From positions 4,495,683-4,559,682 of the forward strand of contig NC_089325.1 in NCBI RefSeq assembly GCF_036669915.1: DNA of 64,000 nucleotides. The letters are read 5' to 3'. Shown here piece after piece: positions 37,176 to 50,421 of this stretch (its first letter is position 1; each line of letters begins with the position of its first letter). The notes below the pieces were generated by a model. The model searched no databases and had not been told where the DNA came from. It was given only the letters and a program-made list of their open reading frames with translations. Position numbers and translations under genes: made by a program. The stretch comes from Pocillopora verrucosa (lineage: Eukaryota > Cnidaria > Anthozoa > Scleractinia > Pocilloporidae).

Positions 37176-40100
37176 ATGAAGCTGGTAAGGATAGGGAGGT
37201 GTTTCTGATTCATTTTATTACAATTATGCTTTCTTCTTAATTTTGGGGTTGTTTCATTCTCTTTTACAGTATTCCCTAGGAAGAACCAGCTCGGCGCCAT
37301 GTCTCGTACTTCAGTTCAAAGGAGCAAGTATAATGTTGGACTGTTCTTTAGATGTGTCAACTCTGCAGCACTTTATGCCTCTTTCATTAGTGAACAAGTG
37401 AGTGTATCGATTTTGAGATACTTACAATTACAACCACAATTTCAATTAAGAATTCATGGTTTTCAGTAAACCTGAAGGTGTGCGAGTAACATTTTTTCCT
37501 TGTAATATTTATGTAAATAGTGAAAGAACAAGTCAGCTAAAACCATGGACAACCAGGGAACTCCAGGATATTGAGGGATTTTCTGCCCAGAATGTAAGTT
37601 GTTTATGATATGACTTCATTCCCAGAGATGGAGATCTAAAATCTGGAGATTTTTTTTCAGACCAGCACCCCTCCCGACCGAATTCGTCAATGCGGCCCCC
37701 CCGCGAAAATGTCTCTTTTGATTTAGACCCCCTACTCCCCCCCCCCTCCAGGTAATTTTGCAGGAAAAATGTGGATCTATCTGTCAGTGACTTCAATTGG
37801 TTGAATACTCATCTAATCAGACTCTCCCCTATATAGGAGTAACAAACAAGAAACTTTCTTCTTTCTGTTTGGAATGAACAACATACATCACACAAGAAAA
37901 TGAAGCCAGAAACGAAATACAAGCATAAGAAGTCGGATGATTTTGAAATTTTTGAACATATGGAGCTTAGTTTTTTGTGGGCAACTGATCCAAACTTCCT
38001 TTTATCCAGGAATTTTGGTCATCTGTACAGGAGGGCCAGAGATTGACTCTGTATCCAGGAGACTTTGGAATAATCTGCGAGAGTTGGCATATATGATCCC
38101 ATATTTTCCATAATTCCTTATATCATTCCATACTGTCTGTTATGCTGTTGTTTAGCCCTTTGGCCTGAAAGAGGGATAAGCATTCGATTTTATCATATAA
38201 TATTACCCCTGAATCACACATTAAGGTTATGTGAATAAGGGAAATGATCACCAAATAAAGAAGCTCTCAATTGTTAAACAAGTTCTCCATGTAAGCAACT
38301 TAGAAAAAGTATGGAGAAAATGCATACTGATGGTAGAATGTTAAGGAATTAACATGTCTATGTACCTGACACTGCTCAATTCAATACTCCTCAGAACTTA
38401 AAGGAAATTGGTGGGAAAGTATTCATAGATGAGGAACCAGAAATTTGCCCTCCAGAGGTAATTCAGATGATATTGAAATGCAACACTTTGCTTTTTAAAA
38501 TCTCATGAAGCGCTCAGTAAGTATGGTAAAAATATAACATTCTTGAATTGGAGAAAGAAAATCTCTTATTTTAAACTCCTGTAACCTCTAAGAGTGATTG
38601 GCATCTAACATTTTTTTACAGTGTCCTTGCTGAATCAAACATTAAGGTTATGAGATTAGAGGAAATAATGGCTTACTAGAGAAACTTGTGATAGGGGAAT
38701 TAATTCTCCATGTCAGCACCATATGAAATGTATATAAAACAGTGTGGAGAATATAAATACCCATGTTAGGGTGCAAAGGGTTCATTGAAGGAGTTAACCC
38801 AAAGAAGAAGAGGAAGCAATTTGTTGTCAAAGCAAGTAATGCATCTTTTGAAAAACAGAAGGAAAGATTGCCATGGAGATATCTCGAGCTTGACAGTCTT
38901 TGTTAACTTTAATTTTTGTTTGGCTTAATTAGGATATTAACTTTTGTTGGTGATTATTTACTTTAATTTGATAGGATTGTCTGCTGGATATTTCCACCAT
39001 TGATATCATTCTTATATCTAATTACCATTTCATGTTGGCATTACCTTTCATAACAGAGGTAAGTTGTAATTGATAATGTCGCAGGTCAGTCCATGGATAA
39101 TTTGGATCATTCCTAACAAACATTTCAGCAAATTATCAATGTGTAAGCGAAAGGTGATGTTATTTAGTGAACAAAACAGGCATACTTGGAGAAAAGGAAC
39201 TTCAAGGAGTGTTCCAAATAGGAGTCTAACATACAACCTTCTGATTAGTACCTTGGGTACTTCACCACTAAACTGTACGAGTCCAGTGGCAGGCTGGCTG
39301 TTTAATTAGGCTCTTGATGATGGACTTCTCATATACTTCTAGGAAAGGGAGGTTGATATGATGTCAATATGTAATGCTTCTGCGCAGTGACAATGTGAAT
39401 GGCGATGCATGGTAGATGTTTTTGTTGTGACTTTTCTTTCACTTTTCCTTAGCATTCAGGATTCAAAGGAAAAATCTATGCCACTGAACCAACAGTTCAG
39501 ATTGGAAGGTAAGAATTGTGCTGATCTGTGTGGTGTACAAAGAGGGTTAGTTTCTAAAGAAACTCTGGTGTTGCATTGGTGGGAAAGTATAACAGGGTAA
39601 TTAAGTACTATAAATCGCTCTGTTGAAAGGCTAATGCTTGAAGCATCAGCTTTTTAACTCTTTGCAGTGGCCAATTTACATTATCAGCTCAGTTGACAAT
39701 ACTTAATTACCCTGTGTGATGTACAGACAGGTAATTTATTAAGTGTCCTTTAAAAGTCTGAGACCTTGTTTCTTGCTTATGTCCTTGATTGTGAGAATCT
39801 AAGTTAAAATGTGTAAGCATGTTATTTTATTGAGGAATTTTATCTGCAGAGAACTAATGTTAGAGATGGTGGTGTATGCAGAGCGAGTTCCAAAAGTGAG
39901 CAAAGGAAACATGTGGAAGGACAATGAAGTTTTAAGGTTTGTTTTCGTTATTTTTATGTTCCCAGGTTCTCAAAACAACGCAATGAGTCAACACAACACA
40001 ATGACTTAGTCAGGTCTTAAAATGGACCTTTTGAGCAGGATTTTCAGCACGTTTCTGTTAGGCTACCACATCTCCTTTAAGATCCCGTAATGGTCTACCA

Positions 40101-43100
40101 AAGTAAGTGAAGACTGAGTCAACAAGGTCACAATACTTTTGGGGCTGGCACTTTAGCAGTTCCTTTAATTTTTTTTTCTTTTTCTTTTTCTTTTTTTTTT
40201 CATTTAATATTTTGTTGTTTCAGATGTCTTCCTCCTCCTCTGTGTGACTTAAAGGGGACAAAGTCATGGAAAGTACTTTACAGGTGAATCTTGAAATTAC
40301 AACAACTGAAGTTATTGAAAGGTGATTTATAAATGATATTCTAGTTGAGAGCTTGTTTTAGTGTATTGTATTCTAACTTGATAAAAAAAATTTAAAAATT
40401 GATCAATCCCTTCAGGTAAGATTTACATGTAGATCATATCAGCCCCAAAAGCATTGAGAGCCACCAAATTCTTGGTATATCCTCAATTGAGGCTTGCAAA
40501 AAGATGAAATTTAGTTTGTTGCATGGACAAGTTTTTGAACCAAATATGAAATTCTGTGAATGTGCCTCAGAAATACCCATTTCAGAACAGTTTGTGATCC
40601 AGGCTCATGAAATATCCTAAGGAATGCAGGGAGGCCTATACGTATGAATTTGAAACAAAATCACTGCTCAAAATCATCTTTGTAACTTTTGTCATTTGAA
40701 ATAACTGTTCTCTCCTGCAAAATGATTTCTTTCCTTTGGCACATTCCTTATGACAGCAAAAAAGATGTAAAGGCTTCAGTATCAAAGATTCAGAATGTTG
40801 GATATTCAGAGAGAATTGTAAGTATTGTTAGAAAAGGCTGAAATGTATTATATTTCACAACTTTAACTCCTTGTCACTTCCATCCAAAGAGAGCAGGATT
40901 ACATTGCTAATATCAAAATGTTGTGCTTACAATTTCTCTTGATTTGGTTTTCAATCTTAAACCAGTTTGAATTTCACTTTTCATTGTTTCCGTTGATGAC
41001 AATGAATTCCTAACAAATGAATGTCTAATCAAACTGATTTGAATAGTTTTAAACTAAGGACTGCTTTCAAATCTCAACCCTTTTCAATGTAGGATCTGTT
41101 TGGTATTCTAAAGCTCACTCCCCTCAGTTCTGGATATTGTTTGGGAAGCTGTAACTGGGTCATAGAATCTGACTATGAAAAGGTTTGTTAAATGAAGTTA
41201 AGTTTTGATTTGTTATTGTAACACAATATTGGGAAGCTTAGTATTACTAATACTTTTTTTATAACTTGAATTGAAGCACTGGTGTACAAAACCAACTTAC
41301 ATTTACAGTGTGTATCAAATTTAAGCTGGTGTTTTAAGTTTATTATAGTTTATAATGTTTCTACCTTTTTCATTCTTTTGGCTGGTTTTCCCTTTTATTA
41401 AAGAAGTAATGTTATTGTACAGAAAAAAAAATTGAAAAACAAAACAAAACAAAACAAACTATTTTTATGACATTATGTATATGTTTAACTCATTTTCCCT
41501 CCTATAACACATGTGCAGTACTATATGAAAAAAAACTTAACTTTTAATCAACACAAGATATTTTTTTATAACAGGTCAGTTATATTTCTTGTTCATCGAC
41601 ATTCACCACTCATCCTCTTCCAATGGACCAGTCCATGCTGAAGAACAGTGATGCCTTAATTATGACTGGCATCACACAAGCTCCCACTGCAAACCCTGAT
41701 GCCATGCTGGGGGAATTCTGCACTCACCTAGGTAAATACAACAACATGGGAATGTACAGTTAAGGTGTTTCAAAGTCAAATATCTTATGCAATCTAGGCT
41801 GTATTACCCTTTGACCCCTAAGAGTGACCAACATTTAATTTCTCCTTACAATTTCTCCTCTGAATCACACATTAAGGTCATGAGAATAAAGTTAATGATC
41901 ACCAACTTAAGAAGCTCTTGATTGCTTGACAAATTCTCCTTGTCAGCACCTTAGGAAATGTATAGAGAACAGTATGGAGAATATGCATACTGATGTTAGG
42001 GTGTAAAGGGTTAAGAGAAGCATGGTGTAGTGATACGATTTATAATTGTTTGTTTTCTTCTTATTCTACAGCTACCACTTTACGAAATGGAGGAAATGTT
42101 CTTGTGCCTTGCTGCCCCTCTGTAAGTTGTTTGATAAGGCTAATACATTGTTTGACATATCGACCAACATTCATTAATTACACCTGCAGAATATCAAAAT
42201 AGTGTTAAGCTCAATGAGCACAGGCAAGAATGCAAAATGATATAGAAATGTACAAAAATGCTTGCGGAGAAATAATTGTTTCCTTGAACTATGAGTTTAA
42301 GTATTTGAAATCAGAGAATGGATAAAAAGGCAACGCCTTAATTGTCTTCCTTACCCAGCCTCTTTATCTTCCATTCCAAACTTCCTCCTCCATCAGAGGT
42401 TTAAATAAAAGCAATCTTTCACTTATAAGATCCTTCATCACCTTAGCTTGTTTAGCTTGTCAGCAAAGTCTCATGTTTGAGTTTCACCTTATGGCATAGC
42501 CACCTATTGCAGCAGCAATTGCAGCTTATGGGAAAATTTATTGAAACACCACTTTCCATGTCTTCATGGCACATTCTCCAGCTTCCTTTCAATTACCTCA
42601 TGCCAACTAATTCTTTTTTTTTTTAAATCACAGGGTGTACTGTATGATCTTTTTGAGTGTTTGTACTCATATATGGATGGTGCCAATCTTTCAGCCATTC
42701 CAATCTACTTCATCTCTCCTGTTGCAGATAGTTCTTTAGCTTACTCTAATATTTTTGCAGAGTGGTAAGTGAAAAGAATTGACTCAACTTTGCATTCGTT
42801 CTCTCCCTTTGGAAAAATTAGTTGTATTGTTTCCCTGAGGTGATCAGCATTGAAAGAGGACTCAAGAAAGGAAGGAGCTCTGAAATATTGTTGACAGTAA
42901 TAAGATACAACCAAACAAGTATTTCTTATTGTATATATCCTTTTATCCCTTTTAGTGACGGGCATCTAAATTGATCTTTACAGAAATAGTGCAAAATCAT
43001 TCATTGAGATTTTAGAGAATTAAGGAAATGATCTCCAACATGAAGAACCTTGTTAAACAAATTCTCCTTGTCAGTACCAAAGGAAATGTATAGAGAAGGC

Positions 43101-46100
43101 TTGGGAGAATATGGATACTGATGTTAAGGTGTAAAAATTAAGGGGGGATTTTGTAAAGAAATTGTGTTGCTGCATCGGTGAAAGGTATTACAAAATAATT
43201 TGGTTTTATCAATTGAGTTGTTAATTTGAATCGGCCTACGGGGGAGAGGTCTTAAGTAAACATTTAAAGCATCACCCCTTCGTCAGAGAGAAAATGAAGT
43301 CCTCCTATTGTATTCTTGTATCTCTGTGGAAGGCATTGACCAATATCTTCTCTTTTTTAAGGCTTTGTCAGAGTAAGCAAAGCAAAGTTTATCTACCAGA
43401 GCCACCATTTCCACATGCTGAGGTACATGTACAGAGCCTTGCTCTTGTTTTACAAATTTTAACCCTCCAGATCTACCGGCTATCTACGAAAGACTTCCCT
43501 TTTGGATCGTCTCGAGGGTTTGGTGTCACGCCATCCTCGGAGATCCAGGGGCTGTGAGTCGATTTCAAGTCGGGCTCTCCCGCCCTGAATTGAAATCGAC
43601 TAACAATTCCTGGGTCTCCGAGGATGGCGTGACACCCTAACCACATCGCCTTGCTGATTGAGCGCTTTTCGAGCGTCGAAAAAACAAAACTTACGATATC
43701 ACAGCAGCCAATCAGGTGTACGAAAAATATCACGAGGAGCCAGTGAGAATCCAAATTAAAGAAACGCAAAAAGCTTCAAGCGCGGGAAAACGTAAGAGAT
43801 TGGTTTTAGTTCTGGGTTTGATTGGTTGAAAAAGTGGCGCGAATCTTTTTGGACCAGTCAAAATGGAAGTCAAACAAAACCGAAGTATTTGCGGATTACC
43901 TTCAATACCCAGTTGAAAACGTATTTGTGTCAATTGAACAAATAAATTCCAATTTGCTATGCGTCCGTCCGGAAAAGATAACAGATGACGTAAAAAATGG
44001 GGAAGAACAAAAATCGAAAAAGTGGCACACGAGGTACAGCTAAGTGTGGCACTGATATTCTTACCACCTTTTAAGCCATTTTCTATTTTTTTTTAACAGC
44101 TTGTAAAAGCAAACCGTCTGAAACACTTTCCCAGCATCCATGGTAAGATAGCGTACATCTTGACTTCTCCCGTTTTACAGTAAATTATCATCTTTGAGTG
44201 AAGTGCTATAAACTGAGTATTGTTGCCGATAATGACCTCGAACTCGAGCAGACCATTTTAAACCAGTGAGCAGCCGATACAACTGCAACTGTTTTAATTA
44301 ATCCTTGAAAGTTTTAGAGTTCTTCCTTCCTCACCAGAGCCCAATTACATTGGTATGATAATTACATTGCATTCAGCTACCCCACCCAATATTGAACGGT
44401 TCTTTGTGTGATCACCGAATGTTGTAGAATTTTGCAAAGTCACGTATTAGTTTTTGGTGTTGCTTTTGGGTTTTTCGCTTCTATGCATCATTCCTTTACG
44501 ATGTGAAATTGTCTTTCTAAGCCATTAGAAAGGAGACTCCTTACATTTAAAATCTTATATCCCCCACCGCCCGTGGGTGACCCGGGGGGCGGGAGGGGGC
44601 GTGTCAAAGCTTCGAATTGATCGATGCATAAGCCATTCGTTGCACGTAAACGTGTCATTATATTGCGGTGACTAAGCCTGTGAACATCGCCAGTTTCATA
44701 AAGAGTGATTTTTGCAGATGGATTGAGCAGTTGTTTCAAGACGCCCTGTGTCGTATTTACTGGACATCCATCGTTAAGATATGGAGATGTAGTGCACTTC
44801 ATGGAACTTTGGGGAAAATCAAATGGAAACACTGTTATATTCACTGGTAAGAAAAGTGTCCTTGATTATGACACTCCCTTTAGAAACCGCTTTGTTTAGA
44901 AAACCATATGCCGTTTTCTATATAATTTTGTTTCAGTTTGACGAGTCAAATTCAATGTCTTCCTTTTAGAGCCAGAGTTTCCATACCTCGAGGCTCTTGC
45001 TCCATATCAACCTCTAGCAATGAAGGTAGGTGTGTTAACCCTTTAACCCCTAAGAGTGACTAACATCTAATTTCTCCTTACAACATCCCCCCTGAATCAA
45101 ACATTAAGGTCATGAGAATAAAGGAGATGATCACCTACTAAAGAAGCTCTTGATTGTTGAACAAATTCTTCTTGTCCGAACTCTTGGAAATGTCTAGGGA
45201 GTATTATGGAGAATATGCATACTGATGTGAGGGAGTAAAGGGTTAATCGTGTTAAATGTAATTAAACAAATAAATTAACGAATCAATTGAGAGGACGGGC
45301 GAAAAAATCTTCGGAAGGGAGAGGAGGTAAGGTCGACCTTCTTGCTTGTGCTTCGAGCGCCCTCGTCCACTCTTTCAGGAGCTAGGGAATTGTTCTATGT
45401 ACCTCGATAACTTCAGACTAAAAGCTGCAAACAAAAGTAATTAAGTTGTATTTTTCCGCACAAACACACATTAAATTTCAATTTGGGTTATTGTTCATGT
45501 TTCCTTTTGTAGGCTTGTTACTGTCCGATTGATCCAAGACTTAATTTTACACAAGCTAACAAACTTATTCGTGAACTTCAGGTCAGTACTTATACATCGA
45601 TGACAGTTATAGAGAGTTTTGAGTGGAACAGTGAAACTTTTTCCTTCGCGGAAGATTGCTCTCTTGTACTTAAAGTCACGTAGCTTAGGCGGCGAATTGA
45701 AAATTTCTCCGGTTACTTGCATCCTCCACAAATCCCACCTCTCGTTAAAACGGTTATGTTTTTGTTACCTTTTCGGGTTATTTCCTTCTTTTATTTTTCT
45801 GAACTCCTCATTTCTTAAACCTCGTTTTTATTAGCTCCCTTACAGCTTTTTAAAGGTTGTAATGGGGTCAATTGTGATAATTATCTCTTTACTTTTACTC
45901 TTCAGTCCTAACTATTTTAAATTTTCGAATGTGATATTTAGAGAAAGATACGGTATCATTATTACTTTTTGTTCGTTTTTATTTCAGCCTGGTCAGCTTG
46001 CTATACCGGACACATACACCAGAGCACCGGATTTACTGCCGCACAGAACAGACTTAACCATTCAAGATACGGTAAACGATTTTGCTCTAACAGATGTTCA

Positions 46101-49100
46101 TCGCGGGCAATGATCAGAAGACGTCCTTGCACGAGCAATCACTTGTGAACAAGAGAGGAGCGATTTTCTAGACTGAACCACCCGAAAGGCCTTACTCCTA
46201 TGTTAACTACTTTTAGCATGCTTAGCAAGCGGTTTTTCGACGCAGGTTGAAAATCGATCTATGAAAATGTTGGACAGTTTCCTTTCCAGACCATCGCAGC
46301 CTACGATTCATAGCGCGAGTAAAACTGCCAGCAACGCAAGCTAAGCTGCTCTCAAGTTTTATTTAGACTTCAGGTGTCTGGCGTTGCGGCAATAATGTTA
46401 TATGAACCTCGCGTGTTGCATGTGTCACTGGAGAACGATTGTCCCTTGGAATGCCTTTGAGAGCAAATTTGATTTACGATTTTTTATTTTGCCTTTTTTA
46501 GGAGTGCAAGATCTCGACGTTTAGCCATTTGGATGTTCTATCGCTGTCGGTGAAAAGAGAGTTTGAGAAAGTTGTCTTATCGAACGAGGTTAGTTTGGGT
46601 CTTTAAGGTAGAGACAATCTACGCAAAGAATGCTTCGCCGGCGTTTGATGTCAAGTGCTGCTTTTCATAGTTAAGAATTTACGAAGCTTTCGCGAGGCCA
46701 GAGAATAGGTGTGCAAAGTAAGGTTGGCCTTCGAAGCGCAGTCTTTTTGCGCTCACCCGAAGCCAAGCGGGGTTCGCTTGTACTGATCGCATTAAACACT
46801 CGATGAAACAACACAATGCCGCCATCCTTACTTAATTTCTAACTTGAATGGTCACCAGAGCCTAGACCAGTGTCCGATTTTGGACACTAGTGTCTGATTT
46901 TAGCATTATTTCCAGTTTTAGACACTTGTGTCTGTGTTTAGACAGTAGTGTCCGATTTTGGACACAAGTGTCCGAGTTTTGACTATAGTGTCCAATTTTA
47001 CACCGAAGTGTCCAATTTTAGACACAATCGGCCAATTTTGGATATTAGTGTCCGATTAAGACACTAGTGTCTGCTTTAAGACATTAGTGTCCGATTTTAG
47101 GCACTAGTGTCCAATTTTGAACACTAGTGTCCTATTTTAGACACAAGTGTCTGATTTCGGATTCTAGTTTCTGATTGTAGACAGTATGGCCTGATTTTAG
47201 ACAGTAGGGCCTGATTTTAGACAGTAGGGCCTGATTTTAGACAGTATGGCCTGATTTTAGACAGTAGGGCCTGATTTTAGACAGTAGGGTCTGATTTTAG
47301 ACACTAGTCTTCGATTGTAAGTAAATAGTAACTGTTGTAACATAAATCGACCAGAAGTGTTGCAACTTTCCTACGATAGGATTGCCGGCTCATTGCTTTT
47401 TTTCTTGCACGCCCTCTTAAACACACACACACACACACACACACACCAGTGGACTGTTAGGTTTCCTTGGCTCTCAATTGGCTGATTTCTCTGTGAAGAG
47501 AGGCGTCTTTAAAGCTACGTTTATTGATGATATTTACCAAACAAGTCAGTCAAAACATGTGGATACATTCTGATTTGCTTTCCTTTTTCAGTTGGCCAGC
47601 GGGCTTCACCCTCAGGAAGTGAGACCTGGTATCGCAGTAACCACTGTTACGGGAACCTTGGTATCGAAGGACAACAGATACACTCTTGAACCGTTAGATC
47701 TGACGGGCGACGGATTTAACAAGACAAAGTAAGTCGCTTAAACCTCTACACCCTAACATCAGTATTCAAATTCTCCTTACTGTTCTTCATACATTTCTTG
47801 AGAAGCCGACAAGGAGAATTTGTTTAACAATCAAGAGCTTCTGTAGCTGGTGATCATTTCCTTTATTCTCAGGATATAATGTGTGATGCAGAGGTGATAT
47901 TGTAAGGAGAAATTAGATGCTGGTCACTTCTAGAGGTCGAAGGGTTAATTTTATAGTTAGGACCAATTTTAAGTGTCTTTAAAAATGGAGTGTATGTTGC
48001 TCTGACGAATATTTCTCTCGCAATACTTTTTTTTTCTGGAATTTAAGTCTTTTTTGTCTTAATGTGAAATTCTTTTTTCTTCATACAGGGATTCAAAGGC
48101 GGAATCTAAAACAGGCCAGAAGTCCTGTCATTTATGGGGGAGCGTACTCGTGGAAGATCTCGTAAAGTCTTTAGCGAAGGTGAAGTGTTATTACAAGGCT
48201 GCCTCGCATAGCTGCCGAAACTCATCAATACGGAGAAATATTTTTATTAGAGATGTTTTATTCCTACTTTCTCAGCGCCCAAATCTTGCTCACTTTTTGC
48301 CGTTTTTGTCTTCTCAGCGTGGTATTGAGGACGTTAACGTGGATTCTGATCACGGGGGACACACTCTCCACTTGGTGAGTGAAAGCTAACTCAATAAAGG
48401 ACATTTCCAGTGTTTAAGTTGGCGTTCTTGATACTATTAAGATTATATGTAATGAGCGCTCGCATATTAGGCGATGAATCGAGTATATTATTTGGGCGCA
48501 TGTGGATATGGAATTTCTCTTCGAGTGTTCAATTTGATACCTCAGGAGTGAGCGCAGCGTGCGGGTGAGATATTGAGTTGAAGACGAGAAGAGAAATTCT
48601 ATATCTACATTCAACCATGTACCAGACTCTCTTTATGATTATACATTGATTTGAACACCACAGGCGTTTACTTGCGAGAAAAGTCCCAAGGCGAGTGATG
48701 TGTCAGTAGCTGGTTGGTGAAATCAACACACGTAAAACATTATCGTTATTTTACACGTGTGCGGTTACTGCTTCACTCAGGGCTGGAAATCTTTAAAAAA
48801 CACCGAAGTATTTAACTTAAAGCTTTTCTGTGTTCTACGCTCAAGCCAAACACCAACCCCTCCCTTCCAAAAAAACGTTGAAAACAATCATGCGCACACG
48901 ATTTGCTCATAATTAATATCGATGTAAAGCGTTTCATCCTCGGTTGCTTCGCCTACAATGGGTGAGAAATTTATGTAAGTATGTAAGTATTCCAGTTTAC
49001 TTTTTGGACTTCCCTACATATAACTATTGAGTCAAGGTCAGCTTTTCTATTTTTGTTTGCAGACCCAGCACGATGCTATGATTCAACTGGATCGTAGTGG

Positions 49101-49182
49101 GACGCATATTATCACGCATGGGAACGAGGCTCTTAGAATCGACATCCGGGATTCGCTTCTAGAGTGCGTGTCACAGTTTTAA
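37176..49182 (+). CDS. INTS9: Integrator complex subunit 9 (660 aa)
   Basis: INTS9 pairs with INTS11 in the nuclear Integrator complex, which cleaves snRNA and promoter-proximal transcripts. It is an inactive metallo-beta-lactamase/beta-CASP homologue. Exons: 37176-37184, 37270-37397, 37521-37593, 38395-38457, 38975-39058, 39453-39508, 39850-39936, 40224-40283, 40757-40817, 41093-41182, 41575-41731, 42072-42121, 42634-42764, 43362-43422, 44100-44142, 44718-44846, 44970-45025, 45513-45581, 45988-46071, 46502-46588, 47592-47728, 48089-48179, 48318-48374, 49063-49182. All phases agree. Length is near human INTS9 (658 aa). Recognisable stretches: [58 protein letters not shown]. The zinc motif HxHxDH is replaced by [11 protein letters not shown], as expected for this non-catalytic partner. 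The first exon encodes only MKL. Confidence 0.96.
38150..38350. mobile_element. MITE family 1 (INTS9 intron 3)
   Basis: Carries CCCTGAATCACACATTAAGG, AATGATCACCAAATAAAGAAGCTCTC and ATGCATACTGATG in family order. Diverged at its left end. Confidence 0.6.
38575..38785. mobile_element. MITE family 1 (INTS9 intron 4)
   Basis: Starts near TAACCTCTAAGAGTGATTGG and ends GTTAGGGTGCAAAGGGTT; inner blocks match the copy at 41805-42015. Confidence 0.65.
39540..39720. mobile_element. Foldback element (INTS9 intron 6)
   Basis: Opens GTTAGTTTCTAAAGAAACTC and carries inverted GTAATTAAGTACT and AGTACTTAATTAC-like ends around TGCTTGAAGCATCAGC. Related to the intact foldback at 54382-54566. Confidence 0.6.
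41805..42015. mobile_element. MITE family 1 (INTS9 intron 11)
   Basis: Starts TACCCTTTGACCCCTAAGAG and ends GTTAGGGTGTAAAGGGTTAA, giving imperfect inverted ends. About 210 bases. Confidence 0.75.
42940..43140. mobile_element. MITE family 1 (INTS9 intron 13)
   Basis: Contains ATCCCTTTTAGTGACGGGCA, GATCTCCAACATGAAGAACC and GGATACTGATGTTAAGGTGT in family order; followed to about 43280 by foldback-type sequence. Confidence 0.6.
43516..43642. repeat. Inverted repeat (INTS9 intron 14)
   Basis: Two arms of about 58 bases, both containing the 20-base TGTCACGCCATCCTCGGAGA in opposite orientation, meet around GGGCTCTCCCGCCC. The surrounding DNA (to about 43900) resembles the repeat near 23300-23640. 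Confidence 0.8.
45037..45247. mobile_element. MITE family 1, best copy (INTS9 intron 17)
   Basis: Starts TTAACCCTTTAACCCCTAAG and ends GGGAGTAAAGGGTTAA; the inverted ends and the whole length (about 210 bases) are clear. No coding capacity. Confidence 0.8.
46866..47312. repeat. 20-bp minisatellite, about 22 copies (INTS9 intron 20)
   Basis: The unit is close to GTGTCCGATTTTAGACACTA. The left two thirds (to about 47160) is degenerate, while the right block (about 47180-47300) is a homogenised subfamily, GGCCTGATTTTAGACAGTAG, repeated about six times. Confidence 0.9.
47418..47446. repeat. CA microsatellite
   Basis: About 14 uninterrupted CA units in INTS9 intron 20, next to the 20-bp minisatellite. 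Confidence 0.95.
47740..47947. mobile_element. MITE family 1, inverted orientation (INTS9 intron 21)
   Basis: The reverse complement of the family: starts ACACCCTAACATCAGTATTC and ends TCACTTCTAGAGGTCGAAGGGTTAA. Confidence 0.75.
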
Positions 49183-49442
49183 ACGCGTATCAACGTCCAG
49201 GAAGTTTGGTGGTTACCTCTAGGGAAAAAACTTTTGTGTTCAACGCCGGACATGCCGTCATCAAATGAACTGCAAAAGTGCAAACGTCGCATCAGTTTCA
49301 ATTGGGTTGAAGAGGCGCGCGCAAAGAACGAAGTCTTAAGTCGTTTTATCAATTTTTTTAAGTACAAAGAGAAAAGTGTACATAAGTTTTGCATGCGTAT
49401 ACAAACATTAAAGATTAGATAACTGTAGAGTCAGCTAAGATT

Positions 49443-49580
49443 ATGGTGTGTGTCTTGTCACGAACGTGGTACAAAGAAATAAAATCTGCTAACGGTCCGA
49501 TGCAGAATGAACCTCAGACCTTTGCATTTCGTTTTCTGATGCTTACTCCTGGGCTTCGTAGATCTAGAAGACGAACCAGA
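49443..49580 (-). mobile_element. SINE (type B) fragment
   Basis: GTCTTGTCACGAACGTGG and GAACCTCAGACCTTTGCATT match the type B elements at 23926-24120 and 57175-57455. The tRNA-like part is damaged. Confidence 0.55.
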
Positions 49581-50421
49581 AGTGAATTTTTTGGGTTTAT
49601 TAACCAACTATCTACATACTGCCAGGATCTGCAATGTCTAGACCATTATGTGCACAAACAGAGTTATGTAAAAGGTCTAAGACATACAAAATAACCAAAC
49701 AGTACCAAGAGATTATAAACTAATAATAAATTGTTTAATCGTTTGTCTCACAATGAAGTCACTTGAGATGTAGATCGCGACGCTTGGACTGCTTACTCCC
49801 AGTCTTCATCGGGTAATAGAGTCGACTGCTTACGCGTTACGATTTGTCTTACGGCGATCTAATGCGATTGGCGGATTTCGATCTCCATTGTTCCGGTAAG
49901 TTCTGGATTTCAGAGAGGTCTGACTCCAAGTTGCATTGTTCCCTAGGCGGTTTGCCGTCGTTCCGGTCTCCTGTTGTGTTTCCTAATTGTTGGTATCCAT
50001 GCTTCAGGAATTTCGGTTCCGCTATCCCTGTTGATGTTACTGAGGGGAATAACTTTCGCCGAGTTATCTGTTATCTTATGAAAATGTATAACCGATGTCA
50101 ATACCATACAGTACAATACTGTAAGAGATTATTCAGCGTCAATTGATTTCCGGTTGATTTTTTTGCGATAAGTGACAGATGATTGAACAAAACGAGAGAG
50201 ACCAGAGCGTGAGACGAGAACGGTGAGAGAGAAAGGGAGATCAAGTTGATTTTACGGATAAAACGTGAAGTTTTGGAACATAGCAGATTTTTTTGTCTCA
50301 TTTCCGACAATACTTTATTTATCCACGCTAGATCTACGAGTAACAAAAACTCGTTAAAACATGTGCGTGAAACGAAAAATGTTAAAAAAAAAGAAATAAT
50401 TTAAAGTTACCATTCTTAAAT

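Noticed and set aside
46866-47312. CRISPR-like or regulatory operator array
   Set aside because: Head-to-tail 20-bp units without spacers; a minisatellite explains it.
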